NCBI RefSeq assembly: GCF_018603905.1
Contig: NZ_JAHFZZ010000006.1
Span: 124,001 to 188,000, forward strand
DNA: 64,000 nt
Direction: 5' to 3'
Source of the DNA: Nonomuraea sp. NEAU-A123
GTDB lineage: Bacteria; Actinomycetota; Actinomycetes; Streptosporangiales; Streptosporangiaceae
Part shown: in pieces, positions 57,379 to 64,000 of the stretch
Numbering within the stretch: position 1 is the first letter of the stretch
Layout: each line of letters opens with the position of its first letter
The notes under the pieces: generated by a model
What the model was told of the DNA's origin: nothing
The model's input: only the letters and a program-made list of their open reading frames with translations
Databases searched by the model: none
Position numbers and translations under genes: made by a program

Positions 57379-57639
57379 TCAACCCGCCTCTCCTGATCTA
57401 CCGCGATGCTGCCGTCGGACGGCCAGCACCATGTCAATGACCACGACGATCGCCACCACGACCGCGATGCCGGTCATCACCGGGGCCCTGGCGATGAGGC
57501 CGAGCACGGCGAACGCGAACAGGAACATCAGGAGGAAGGAGCCCACCCTGATGTGCGCCACGTCGCGCGGTGTCGCGGGAACCATCGCATGGGATCGCTC
57601 GTCGCGACTCTCTTCCCAATCGTCGTTGTTCTCAGACAT
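57379..57639 (-). CDS. Small DUF-type membrane protein with two transmembrane segments
   Basis: An 86-residue protein: a charged N-terminus (MSENNDDWEESRDERSH), then SFLLMFLFAFAVLGLIA and MTGIAVVVAIVVVIDMVLA, and a basic tail. Function unknown. It precedes the SDR gene by 5 bp on the same strand and is divergent from the BON protein gene, so both may share stress control. Confidence 0.8.
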   Translation of the reverse strand: MSENNDDWEESRDERSHAMVPATPRDVAHIRVGSFLLMFLFAFAVLGLIARAPVMTGIAVVVAIVVVIDMVLAVRRQHRGRSGEAG

Positions 57640-57658
57640 GCGGCTCACCTGCCCTCGC

Positions 57659-57684
57659 CGTTTGCCGCTTAACGTCGCGGGTAG
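57659..57684 (+). promoter_or_regulatory. Sigma-B-like promoter of the BON/metallophosphoesterase genes
   Basis: CGTTT-N15-GGGTAG ends 27 bp before the BON ATG. It matches the stress-sigma consensus in both boxes and spacing. Confidence 0.65.
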
Positions 57685-57711
57685 CGGCGTCCGAAGAAGG
57701 AGGAATCTGCG

Positions 57712-57960
57712 ATGGAAGCTCCGCAGTACGTCGCGGCCAGGGTCCAGCGAGCGCTGGCGGAGGACGCGCGCACGCACGAGCTCGGCATCCGCGTCGACAT
57801 CAGAGGCGATCAGCTGTTCCTGCGCGGCCAGGTGGACGGGGCCGAACAGCGTGAGCGGCTCGGGGCGGTGGCGCACGAGACCGCGCCGGCCCTCCACCTG
57901 CACAACGAGATCAGGATCGTCGACATCACCGAGCCCGGAGAGGATGAGCACCTTGACTGA
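57712..57960 (+). CDS. BON-domain protein
   Basis: An 82-residue cytoplasmic protein with one BON domain (ARVQRALAEDARTHELGIRV, then GDQLFLRGQVDGAEQRERL). BON domains bind phospholipids or help oligomerise, and small ones are common in stress regulons. ATG 57712 follows AAGGAGG by 8 bp. It overlaps the phosphoesterase gene by 17 bp and is translated with it. Confidence 0.87.
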   Translation: MEAPQYVAARVQRALAEDARTHELGIRVDIRGDQLFLRGQVDGAEQRERLGAVAHETAPALHLHNEIRIVDITEPGEDEHLD

Positions 57961-58678
57961 CCTCCGCATAGCGGCCGTGGGCGACATCCACCTGGGCGAG
58001 GACGTCAGGGGTCGATACCGAAAACATCTGGAGGGCATCGAGGACCGCGCCGACGTGCTGATGCTGGCGGGCGACCTGACCCGGCACGGCACGCTGGAGG
58101 AGGGCCGGGTGGTCGCCGACGAGTTCCGCGACCTGCCCGTGACCGTCGTGGCCGTGCTCGGCAACCATGACTACCACTCCGACCTGCAGTACGAGATCGC
58201 CGGGGAGCTACGCGACGCCGGGGTCACCGTGCTCGACGACGACGGCGTCGTGCTCCAGTGCGGCGAGACGAAGCTGGGCGTGGTCGGCGGCAAGGGCTTC
58301 GGCGGCGGGTTCGCGGGCAAGAGCGCGAGCGAGTTCGGCGAGCGGGAGATCAAGAACTTCGTGGCGCACACCCGGCACATCGCCGAGGCGTGGAAGGTGG
58401 CGCTGAAGGAGGTCCAGGCCGACCACCGCGTGGTGCTGTCGCACTACTCGCCGGTCAAGGAGACGCTGGAGGGTGAGCCGCACGAGATCTACCCGTTTCT
58501 CGGCAGCTACCTGCTGGCCGAGGCGGTCGACACCGCCGGGGCCGACCTGTTCCTGCACGGGCACGCGCACAAGGGCACCGAGAAGGGCATGACGCCGGGC
58601 GGGATCAGGGTGCGCAACGTGGCCCTGCCGGTGCTCGGCAGAGCCTACGGGGTCTACTGCATCGACGACTGCGACTGA
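57944..58678 (+). CDS. Calcineurin-like metallophosphoesterase
   Basis: A 244-residue dimetal phosphoesterase. The five motifs are clear: GDIHLG, GDLTRHG, GNHDYH, VLSHYSPV and HGHAHKG. ATG 57944 lies inside the end of the BON gene with GGAGAG just upstream. Substrate not predictable; nucleotide or phosphoprotein phosphodiesters are possible. It shares the sigma-B-like promoter of the BON gene. Confidence 0.9.
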   Translation: MSTLTDLRIAAVGDIHLGEDVRGRYRKHLEGIEDRADVLMLAGDLTRHGTLEEGRVVADEFRDLPVTVVAVLGNHDYHSDLQYEIAGELRDAGVTVLDDDGVVLQCGETKLGVVGGKGFGGGFAGKSASEFGEREIKNFVAHTRHIAEAWKVALKEVQADHRVVLSHYSPVKETLEGEPHEIYPFLGSYLLAEAVDTAGADLFLHGHAHKGTEKGMTPGGIRVRNVALPVLGRAYGVYCIDDCD

Positions 58679-58682
58679 TCGG

Positions 58683-60467
58683 CTACAGGACCCGGGCGGC
58701 GACGATGCAGACGTCGTCGTCGGTGCCCCGGCCGTCCAGGTGCGACAGCACGCAGTCGATCACCTTCTCCGGGTCGGCGCAGCCGCACTGGCTCGCGGCC
58801 TTGGTCAGGACGGCGATCCCGGCGTCGAGGTCCTGGCCACGCCGTTCGATGACGCCGTCGGTGTAGAGCACCAGGATGTCGTCGGCTTCCAGTTGCGTCG
58901 TGGCCAGGCCGTACTCGGCTTTCTCGAAGGCGCCCAGCATGGTGCCGGGTACGCCTTCGAGCAGCTCGGCCCGGCCGTGCCTGATCAGGAGCGGCGGCGG
59001 ATGGCCGGCGTTCGTCCAGGACAGCGTGCGGTCCGCGGGGTCGAAGTGGCCGACGATCGCGGTGCCGGTCACGGTCACGCCGTCGTTGGAGTGGACGAGC
59101 AGGTCGTTCAGCCAGGTGGTGAGCTGGTTGGCGGGCGCCTGGGTATAGGCCAGGCCGGCCAGTGCCGAGCGCATCTGCAGCATGAGGCTCGCCGCGGCCA
59201 GCCCGTGGCCCATGGCGTCGCCGATGCCCAGCAGCACCCTGCCGTTGGGGATGGGACGGGCCTTGAACCAGTCGCCGCCCAGCCGGGTCAGTTCCTCGCC
59301 GGGCAGGTAGCGCACCCCGATGGACAGGCCGGGCAGCTGCATCAGTCCCCGGCGTACCGGCAGGATCGTGTTCTGGAGCTGCACGGCGATGCGGTGCTCC
59401 TCCTCGGCCCGCTCCCGCTGCAGGGAGGCCTGCGCGTGGGCCACGGCCAGGGCCCGCTCCCTGCGGCGGTTCTTGGTCACGTCCTGGACGAGGAAGCGCA
59501 CCTTGACGGGCAGCCCCTCGGTGTCGAGCACCGGCTCGCTGACCACGCTGAGATGCCGCAGCCCGTGTCGGTGCTGGATGCGGAACTCGGTCTCGACCGC
59601 TTCGCTGTGCTCCAGGAGCGTGCGCAACTGGTCGTCCACGATGGGCAGGTCGTCGGGCACCACCACGAGAGGCAGGTCTTCAAGGGGCATCGGGCCCTCG
59701 CCGCGCTCCCTGCCGAACATCTCGTACATCTGCGGCGTCCACAGCGTCTGCTGGGTGGCCAGGTTCCACTCGCCCCAGCCCAGTTCGGCCAGCCGCTGCG
59801 CCCGCTCCCAGCCGGCGACCAGCACTTCCTCGTCGTCGAGCGCGCGCCAGCTGACCAGCAGCCCGCCCTCCATGCGCACCGCGCGGACGCTCATCGTGGC
59901 CGGCCAGAGCAGGTGGTGCCGCACCTCGACGAACTCGAGCGGGCCCCGGTACAGCGTGTCACCGGTCTCGAAGACGTTCAGGAAGTCGTCGAACAGCCCT
60001 GAGCCGGCCGCGCCGGGGCTGGTCTCGATGAGGCGGCGTCCGCGTAGTTCCCCGGACGTCCACCCGGCCACGTCGCCGGCGTGCTGGTTGGCCGCCGCGA
60101 TCAGGAAGTCCACGACGCGGCCCGTGGCGTCGCGGACGGGGGTGAGGAAACACGCCGAGACGTGCACGGTTTCGAGAACCCCGGCGACCCAGCTGGGCAG
60201 TACCGGTGGCTCGACCGGATGATCGGGCGGCTTGTCGATCCCCCTGGCGATCTCGACCAGCGCGAGCCCGCTGTCCTGGGCCATGCGGGAGAGCTGGTCG
60301 GCCGCTTCCGTGGGCCTGATGTTCAGCCGCGTCGCCAGCCGGGACGTGGCCTCGTCGACGATCGCCTCATTGCGCATTCGGTGACGCAGCCGCGTCAGCA
60401 GCTCGCGGATCCCGGCGGCCGCCGCGCCACAGTCGTAGCGGCCGCCGAACGGCGGGTAATTGCTCAC
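58683..60467 (-). CDS. ANTAR-PAS-PP2C (SpoIIE/RsbU-type) phosphatase
   Basis: A 594-residue soluble regulator. Residues about 20-76 are an ANTAR-like helical segment (EAIVDEATSRLATRLNIRPT, QLSRMAQDSGLALVEIA). Residues 85-340 hold two PAS-type sensor domains (ACFLTPVRDATGRVVDFL; WNLATQQTLWTPQMYEMFGR). Residues 370-590 are a SpoIIE-type PP2C phosphatase with GGDWFKARPIPNGRV, IGDAMGHGLAAASLM, GHPPPLLI and LYTDGVIE, acidic metal ligands intact. Such proteins dephosphorylate anti-anti-sigma factors to free a stress sigma factor, which fits the surrounding sigma-B-like promoters. GTG 60467, ribosome binding site close to the start. Confidence 0.88.
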   Translation of the reverse strand: MSNYPPFGGRYDCGAAAAGIRELLTRLRHRMRNEAIVDEATSRLATRLNIRPTEAADQLSRMAQDSGLALVEIARGIDKPPDHPVEPPVLPSWVAGVLETVHVSACFLTPVRDATGRVVDFLIAAANQHAGDVAGWTSGELRGRRLIETSPGAAGSGLFDDFLNVFETGDTLYRGPLEFVEVRHHLLWPATMSVRAVRMEGGLLVSWRALDDEEVLVAGWERAQRLAELGWGEWNLATQQTLWTPQMYEMFGRERGEGPMPLEDLPLVVVPDDLPIVDDQLRTLLEHSEAVETEFRIQHRHGLRHLSVVSEPVLDTEGLPVKVRFLVQDVTKNRRRERALAVAHAQASLQRERAEEEHRIAVQLQNTILPVRRGLMQLPGLSIGVRYLPGEELTRLGGDWFKARPIPNGRVLLGIGDAMGHGLAAASLMLQMRSALAGLAYTQAPANQLTTWLNDLLVHSNDGVTVTGTAIVGHFDPADRTLSWTNAGHPPPLLIRHGRAELLEGVPGTMLGAFEKAEYGLATTQLEADDILVLYTDGVIERRGQDLDAGIAVLTKAASQCGCADPEKVIDCVLSHLDGRGTDDDVCIVAARVL

Positions 60468-60540
60468 ATCCTTCCCATTCCCTACCAGAGGACGGGAAAG
60501 AGGTGCATACGTAGCGATATTTCAGCAAAAAGTAGACGGT

Positions 60541-60573
60541 CCACTGGGCCGGACTCGAGGACCGGCCCAGTGG
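60541..60573 (-). terminator. Terminator downstream of the small GPGG membrane protein gene
   Basis: A perfect 12-bp stem (CCACTGGGCCGG and complement, 9-nt loop) lies between the minus-strand genes at 60604 and 60467. On the minus strand it is followed within about 12 nt by CTTTTT, so it should stop transcription of the small gene before the phosphatase. Confidence 0.75.
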
Positions 60574-60603
60574 AGGGGACGGTGATTAGGGGCGTGTGGC
60601 CCC

Positions 60604-60753
60604 TTACACATGGAAGATGCTGACCCCGCCGGGACCCACCAGGAAACCGAGAACGATGAGGACGATTCCCCAGAGGAGGTCGCGGCGGGCCAGGATCACG
60701 TAGATCCCAGAGATGACGAGTATTACGGCGATGATCCAGAGCAAAGTAGCCAT
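60604..60753 (-). CDS. Small GPGG-motif membrane protein
   Basis: A 49-residue protein read from ATG 60753 (GAGGCGG 4-10 bp upstream) to TAA. It has two hydrophobic helices (LLWIIAVILVISGIYVIL and WGIVLIVLGFLVG) separated by ARRD, and ends GPGGVSIFHV. The GPGG motif near the C-terminus is shared by small actinobacterial membrane proteins of unknown function. Its coding signal is supported by the perfect ribosome binding site, the stop before the terminator and the amino-acid pattern. Confidence 0.8.
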   Translation of the reverse strand: MATLLWIIAVILVISGIYVILARRDLLWGIVLIVLGFLVGPGGVSIFHV

Positions 60754-60837
60754 GAGCCGCCTCTGCCCTCAGCGATCGGCCTTTAACATGCTTTCCAGTG
60801 AACCGCCAGGTAGAAGGCGGTCTATAAGCTAATTCCG

Positions 60838-61323
60838 CTAGTCGGTCGCCTTGATGAGCTTGGCGTAGGCGAGCTGGAGCCAGTCGGAGACGGCCACCGC
60901 GGCCATCGTCGCACCCGCCAGCCGGGTGAACCGTGGCGCGAACACCATCCCGGCGGCGTACCCCGTCGCCGCCCACTGGGCGATGCAGAACGGGCAGCCG
61001 AGCAGCTCGCCGATCGTGTTGCGGGGGGTCTCATCCAGCTCGGCGGGCCCGCTCACGCCCTCGTAGCGGGTGAAGGGGGCGCGCAGCGGGCTGGTCACCG
61101 GGTCCTTGGCGATCAGCCGCGCGACCTTGTGCGTGCACGCGGCCATCAGCGCCACGTCCATGAATCCGATGCGTTCGGGGGGCCGCCGCCCGGTGAGCGC
61201 CGCGGCCGCGACCGCCGTCGCCACCGCGCCGCCGTACACGGTCAGGATCCGGATGTAGGTGCCGAGTGGCCGGTCGTGCTCGCCCTCGTAATCGCGTTCG
61301 GTCTTCTCCAGGAAGTTGGTCAT
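60838..61323 (-). CDS. DUF1360 family membrane protein
   Basis: A 161-residue protein with two or three hydrophobic segments (TVYGGAVATAVAAAALTG; AGATMAAVAVSDWLQ) and the family core THKVARLIAKDPVTSPLRAPFTR followed by GCPFCIAQWAA, a CxxC pair. DUF1360 proteins occur with spore-coat or stress genes. Role unknown. ATG 61323; no strong ribosome binding site seen. Confidence 0.83.
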   Translation of the reverse strand: MTNFLEKTERDYEGEHDRPLGTYIRILTVYGGAVATAVAAAALTGRRPPERIGFMDVALMAACTHKVARLIAKDPVTSPLRAPFTRYEGVSGPAELDETPRNTIGELLGCPFCIAQWAATGYAAGMVFAPRFTRLAGATMAAVAVSDWLQLAYAKLIKATD

Positions 61324-61403
61324 GGGTGGCTCGCTGCCCTCCGCCTCCGGCTCTACTCTCTGCCCCAGGGCCTACTCGGCGATCGTGCGGGTAGCCGGAG
61401 CAC

Positions 61404-62000
61404 ATGAGCAGCCATGGTCACGCGGTCACCGATGCCATCCTCGACACGCTCAAGCGGGCGAGTTCCGGATTGAAGGACGCCGGGGTGAAGTTCGCCCTGG
61501 CGGGCGGGTGCGCCGCTTACGCGAGAGGCGCGGCCCCCTCGTTGCACGACGTCGACTTCGTGTTGACCGAGCACGATGTGCCGGCCGCGCTGGAGGCCCT
61601 GCGGGGGATCGGCTTCACGACCGCCAAACCGCCCGAGGACTGGCTGGTCAAGGCGTACGACGAGGACCGGCTGGTCGATCTGATCTTCCGGGTGTCCGAC
61701 CAGTCGATCACTGACGAACTGCTCGACCGGGCCGAGCCGATGACGGCGTCGGCGGTCATCGTGCCGGTGCTGGAGGCGACCGACCTGGTGATCTCCTGGC
61801 TGCTGCCGCTGTCGGAGCACGCCTGCGACTATGGAGCGCTGCTGCCCCAGGTGCGGGCCCTGCGCGAGCAGGTCAACTGGCCCCGGGTGGCCGCCGTGGT
61901 GGTGGGATCGCCGTACGCCACCACGTTCCTCACGCTGCTCGAACGCCTGGCCGTACTGGAAGCACCGGTGCTGGCCGACGGCGACCCGCACTGGCCCTGA
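61404..62000 (+). CDS. Nucleotidyltransferase-like protein
   Basis: A 198-residue protein with the start of a nucleotidyltransferase fold: FALAGGCAAYARGAAPSLHD followed by VDFVL, giving the G-G...D-x-D pattern of AbiEii-type or kanamycin-type enzymes (D in HDVDFVL). The rest (VDLIFRVSDQSITDELLDRA, LEATDLVISWLLPLSEH) is helical. ATG 61404 has CGGAG 4 bp upstream. Whether it is active and on what is unknown; some relatives are antitoxin-paired toxins, but no partner gene is adjacent. Confidence 0.7.
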   Translation: MSSHGHAVTDAILDTLKRASSGLKDAGVKFALAGGCAAYARGAAPSLHDVDFVLTEHDVPAALEALRGIGFTTAKPPEDWLVKAYDEDRLVDLIFRVSDQSITDELLDRAEPMTASAVIVPVLEATDLVISWLLPLSEHACDYGALLPQVRALREQVNWPRVAAVVVGSPYATTFLTLLERLAVLEAPVLADGDPHWP

Positions 62001-62013
62001 TTCCTTGATAAGA

Positions 62014-62047
62014 CGAGAGCCGCGCCCCGGTCGGGGTGCGGCTCTCG
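62014..62047. terminator. Bidirectional terminator between convergent genes
   Basis: A 15-bp stem (CGAGAGCCGCGCCCC pairing with GGGGTGCGGCTCTCG, one G-T) with a GGTC loop lies between the nucleotidyltransferase-like gene and the PRC-barrel gene. It can serve both. Confidence 0.8.
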
Positions 62048-62062
62048 GTTCATGCAGGGAGC

Positions 62063-62407
62063 TTAGTGCGGGAAGCGGCTGTAGTAGTCACCCAGCTGCG
62101 TCCTGTACTCGGGCTCCTTGAACTTGCCCTCGTCGAACTCGGGCGCGTCCTTGATCTCGGCCTTGGTGCGCGAGACGTAGACGTTGCGCTCCTGCGGGTC
62201 GATACGCGTGACGACCTTCGCGGGGAGCATGACCTTCTTGCCGAAGATCCACGGTCCGGTGTCGACGATGATGTAGCTCTCGCCGACCTCGTACGTGGCC
62301 TCATCGACGGACCCGATCTTCCCGTCCGTCGCCTGGACGTGGTAACCCACGATGTCCAGACTCTGGCCGCGGTCGTAGACGTCAGGCTGATAGTCCCAGA
62401 GCTCCAT
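62063..62407 (-). CDS. PRC-barrel domain protein
   Basis: A 114-residue cytoplasmic protein. The PRC barrel (GYHVQATDGKIGSVDEATYE, then YIIVDTGPWIFGKKVMLPAK) occupies residues 20-75, followed by a charged tail. Stand-alone PRC-barrel proteins are frequent stress-induced genes in actinobacteria. ATG 62407 follows GAGAGGATGAGC. The sigma-B-like promoter at 62454-62480 precedes it. Confidence 0.87.
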   Translation of the reverse strand: MELWDYQPDVYDRGQSLDIVGYHVQATDGKIGSVDEATYEVGESYIIVDTGPWIFGKKVMLPAKVVTRIDPQERNVYVSRTKAEIKDAPEFDEGKFKEPEYRTQLGDYYSRFPH

Positions 62408-62453
62408 TGCTCATCCTCTCTCTGTCTTTCGTCTTTCTCGGGCAGGCCTTCCG

Positions 62454-62480
62454 CTACCCCACCTATCTCCGCTAAACACC
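62454..62480 (-). promoter_or_regulatory. Sigma-B-like promoter of the PRC-barrel gene
   Basis: On the minus strand GGTGTTT, then N14 from GTTT, then GGGTAG, about 47 bp before the ATG. It is the closest match in the window to GTTT-N14-16-GGGTAT. Confidence 0.65.
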
Positions 62481-62557
62481 GCGCTCTCGTATAGCGGCCT
62501 TCAATGGAGCGTCAAGCCGTCTGGGTGACCCTCCTCATAACGGAGGGGGACAGATCC

Positions 62558-63607
62558 ATGCGGAGCAGGCTGTATGAACTCGACGGGCTCCGGTTGCTGG
62601 CGGCGCTCTGTGTGGTGTTCTTCCACTACACGTTCTCGGGGTGGGCCGGTGGTCACAGCCCGGTCGTCTTCCAGGCCGAAAGCGTCTGGTCCAAGTACGG
62701 CTATCTGGGTGTGGACCTGTTCTTCATGATCAGCGGATTCGTGGTGCTGATGAGCGCGTGGGGCAGGAGCCCGCGCGAGTTCGCGGTGTCGAGGGCGATC
62801 CGGCTCTACCCGGCCTACTGGGTGGGCATCGCCGTCACCACGCTGGTCACGGTGACGCTGGGGGCCGGGGTCTTCTCCGTCTCCTTCGGGCAGGTGCTGG
62901 CCAACCTCACGATGTTCCAGGCGGTGCCGGACGTGGCGAACGTCGACGTCGTCTACTGGACGCTGTGGGCGGAGATGCGGTTCTACCTGCTCATCCTGGT
63001 GTTCGCCTGGATCGGGATGACCCGGGGGCGGGTGCTGGCGGGGCTGTGGGCGTGGCTGGGGCTGACGCTCGCGGTCGAGGCGGGGGTGCTGCCGCCGGTG
63101 ATCGACCTGGTGGTGCAGTCGGAGTTCGCGCACTACTTCATCGCGGGGATGGCGCTGTTCATGCTCTACAAGTTCGGGCCCAGTAAGCAGGTGCTGGTGC
63201 TGGTGCCGCTCTGCCTGGGGAACGCCGTCTACCGCGCCATCGGCTACGCGGCGGCGGTGGGGGAGCGCTATTCGGTCGACTACAGCCCCGTGGTCATCGC
63301 CCTGGTGGTCATGGCGCTCTTCGCGGTCATGACGCTGGTCGCGCTCCGGGTGACGGCGCCGCTGGCCCTGCCGTGGTTGGCGACCGCGGGCGCGCTCACG
63401 TACCCGCTGTATCTGCTGCACGCGCACGTCGGTTTCATCGTGTTCGACCGGATCGGCGGGGCGGTCGACAAGTACGTTCTGCTCTTCGGGCTCATCGCGG
63501 TGATGTGCGCGGCGGCGTACGCGGTGCACCGCTTCGTCGAACGTCCGCTGGCGCCCGCGCTCAAGCGCCTGATGGCTCCCCGGCGGCAGCCGGCGGTGCT
63601 GGTCTGA
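62558..63607 (+). CDS. Acyltransferase family 3 membrane protein
   Basis: A 349-residue integral membrane acyltransferase with about ten hydrophobic segments. The N-terminal motif LYELDGLRLLAALCVVFFHY with the active His, FFMISGF, RAIRLYPAYW and YWTLWAEMRFY are diagnostic. ATG 62558 follows GGAGGGGGAC by about 8 bp. Such enzymes O-acetylate cell-surface sugars, peptidoglycan or natural products. No glycan cluster is adjacent. Confidence 0.9.
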   Translation: MRSRLYELDGLRLLAALCVVFFHYTFSGWAGGHSPVVFQAESVWSKYGYLGVDLFFMISGFVVLMSAWGRSPREFAVSRAIRLYPAYWVGIAVTTLVTVTLGAGVFSVSFGQVLANLTMFQAVPDVANVDVVYWTLWAEMRFYLLILVFAWIGMTRGRVLAGLWAWLGLTLAVEAGVLPPVIDLVVQSEFAHYFIAGMALFMLYKFGPSKQVLVLVPLCLGNAVYRAIGYAAAVGERYSVDYSPVVIALVVMALFAVMTLVALRVTAPLALPWLATAGALTYPLYLLHAHVGFIVFDRIGGAVDKYVLLFGLIAVMCAAAYAVHRFVERPLAPALKRLMAPRRQPAVLV

Positions 63608-63662
63608 GGTTTCGGAATGGCCAGGTAGCGGATAACATCCGCGTCACAGAGAAGGGGGACAG

Positions 63663-64000
63663 GTGAGTCTCGGGTCCGAGTGGGCGCCTCCCGGCGTGGA
63701 CAGCACCACGGCGAGTGTCGCCCGCGTGCACGACGCGCTCCTGGGCGGCACCGAGAACTTCGCCGTGGACCGGGCCATCGCCCGCCGCCTGAAAGAGGCC
63801 GTGCCCGAAGTGGTGAACCTCGTCTGGTGCAACCGGGCCTTCATCGGCCGGGTCGTCGACTTCCTGGTCCGCGAGGCCGGGATCCGGCAGATCATCGACC
63901 TGGGCGCCGGGCTGCCGACGATCGAGAACACCCACGAGGTCGCCCAGTTCGCCGACCCCAACGTACGGGTCGTGTACGTCGACTGCGATCCCATGGTCGA
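63663..64000 (+). CDS. SAM-dependent methyltransferase, DUF574 family (partial, runs off the window)
   Basis: The first 112 residues of an S-adenosyl-methionine-binding protein. The actinobacterial DUF574 signature RVHDALLGGTENFAVDR, the WCNRAFIGRVVDFL helix and the SAM-binding strand IDLGAGLPTIENTHEVA are present. GTG 63663 follows GAAGGGGGAC by 4 bp. The C-terminal half lies beyond 64000. This family is abundant in Streptomyces and relatives with no established substrate. Confidence 0.88.
   Translation, partial: MSLGSEWAPPGVDSTTASVARVHDALLGGTENFAVDRAIARRLKEAVPEVVNLVWCNRAFIGRVVDFLVREAGIRQIIDLGAGLPTIENTHEVAQFADPNVRVVYVDCDPMV

Noticed and set aside
61404-62000. Abi-type toxin-antitoxin pair
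   Set aside because: Only the nucleotidyltransferase-like partner is present; the neighbours are DUF1360 and PRC-barrel genes on the other strand.

Overview
The window comes from a high-GC actinomycete chromosome. Coding capacity is packed on both strands, GTG and TTG starts are frequent, several starts look leaderless, and the regulators are actinobacterial types (SARP/AfsR-like, large LuxR, SpoIIE-type PP2C, Ser/Thr kinase). Together with the DUF574-type methyltransferase at the right edge this suggests a Streptosporangiaceae-like organism such as Nonomuraea; that genus assignment is inference. I see no rRNA, insertion sequence, prophage or CRISPR array. There is one tRNA, tRNA-Lys(CTT), at 26.0 kb.

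0.1-20.6 kb is carbohydrate acquisition and its control. A CUT1 sugar importer (lipoprotein and two permeases, no ATPase) faces a 9-kb minus-strand operon. That operon encodes a CUT2 importer (lipoprotein, ATPase, permease), two FGGY kinases, a histidine phosphatase and a 2-hydroxyacid dehydrogenase, nearly all joined by 1-4 nt overlaps, with a SorC-type regulator upstream. A near-identical 19-bp element lies in front of both the SorC gene and the CUT2 operon. A LacI regulator at 15.1-16.1 kb has the palindrome TGACAACGTTGTCA (13 of 14 bases) in its own promoter, and the perfect copy lies 15 kb away in the CUT1 promoter. A second LacI gene (19.6 kb) faces a cysteine dioxygenase/amidohydrolase pair across four 13-bp operator-like repeats.

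20.6-34.4 kb is mixed metabolism and regulation. It holds an ammonia-lyase homologue without the MIO triad, coupled to a holin-like membrane protein; an ApbE flavinyltransferase with a membrane protein carrying a reductase-like tail; OsmC; a nucleoside hydrolase; a drug-efflux MFS/SARP/SDR run with a divergent TetR; an amidohydrolase; and a small HD protein resembling alarmone hydrolases. 34.4-41.6 kb is a FadR-type regulator divergent from an oligopeptide-type ABC operon with a fused permease-ATPase and a terminal dihydrodipicolinate-synthase-like lyase.

41.6-53.5 kb holds an orphan BlaI repressor, a hemerythrin protein, a PfkB sugar kinase, a clostripain-like (C11) protease with a translationally coupled unknown partner, a large LuxR regulator, and an unusual Ser/Thr kinase fused to a winged-helix segment and a C-terminal hemerythrin domain. 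53.6-63.6 kb looks like a general stress island: small membrane proteins, ChaB, transketolase, membrane-anchored SDR, BON, metallophosphoesterase, ANTAR-PAS-PP2C phosphatase, DUF1360 and PRC-barrel. At least four promoters there resemble the actinobacterial sigma-B consensus (GTTT-N14-15-GGGTAN). The most notable candidates for unusual biology are the kinase-hemerythrin fusion, the MIO-less lyase, the C11 protease pair and the putative stress regulon.
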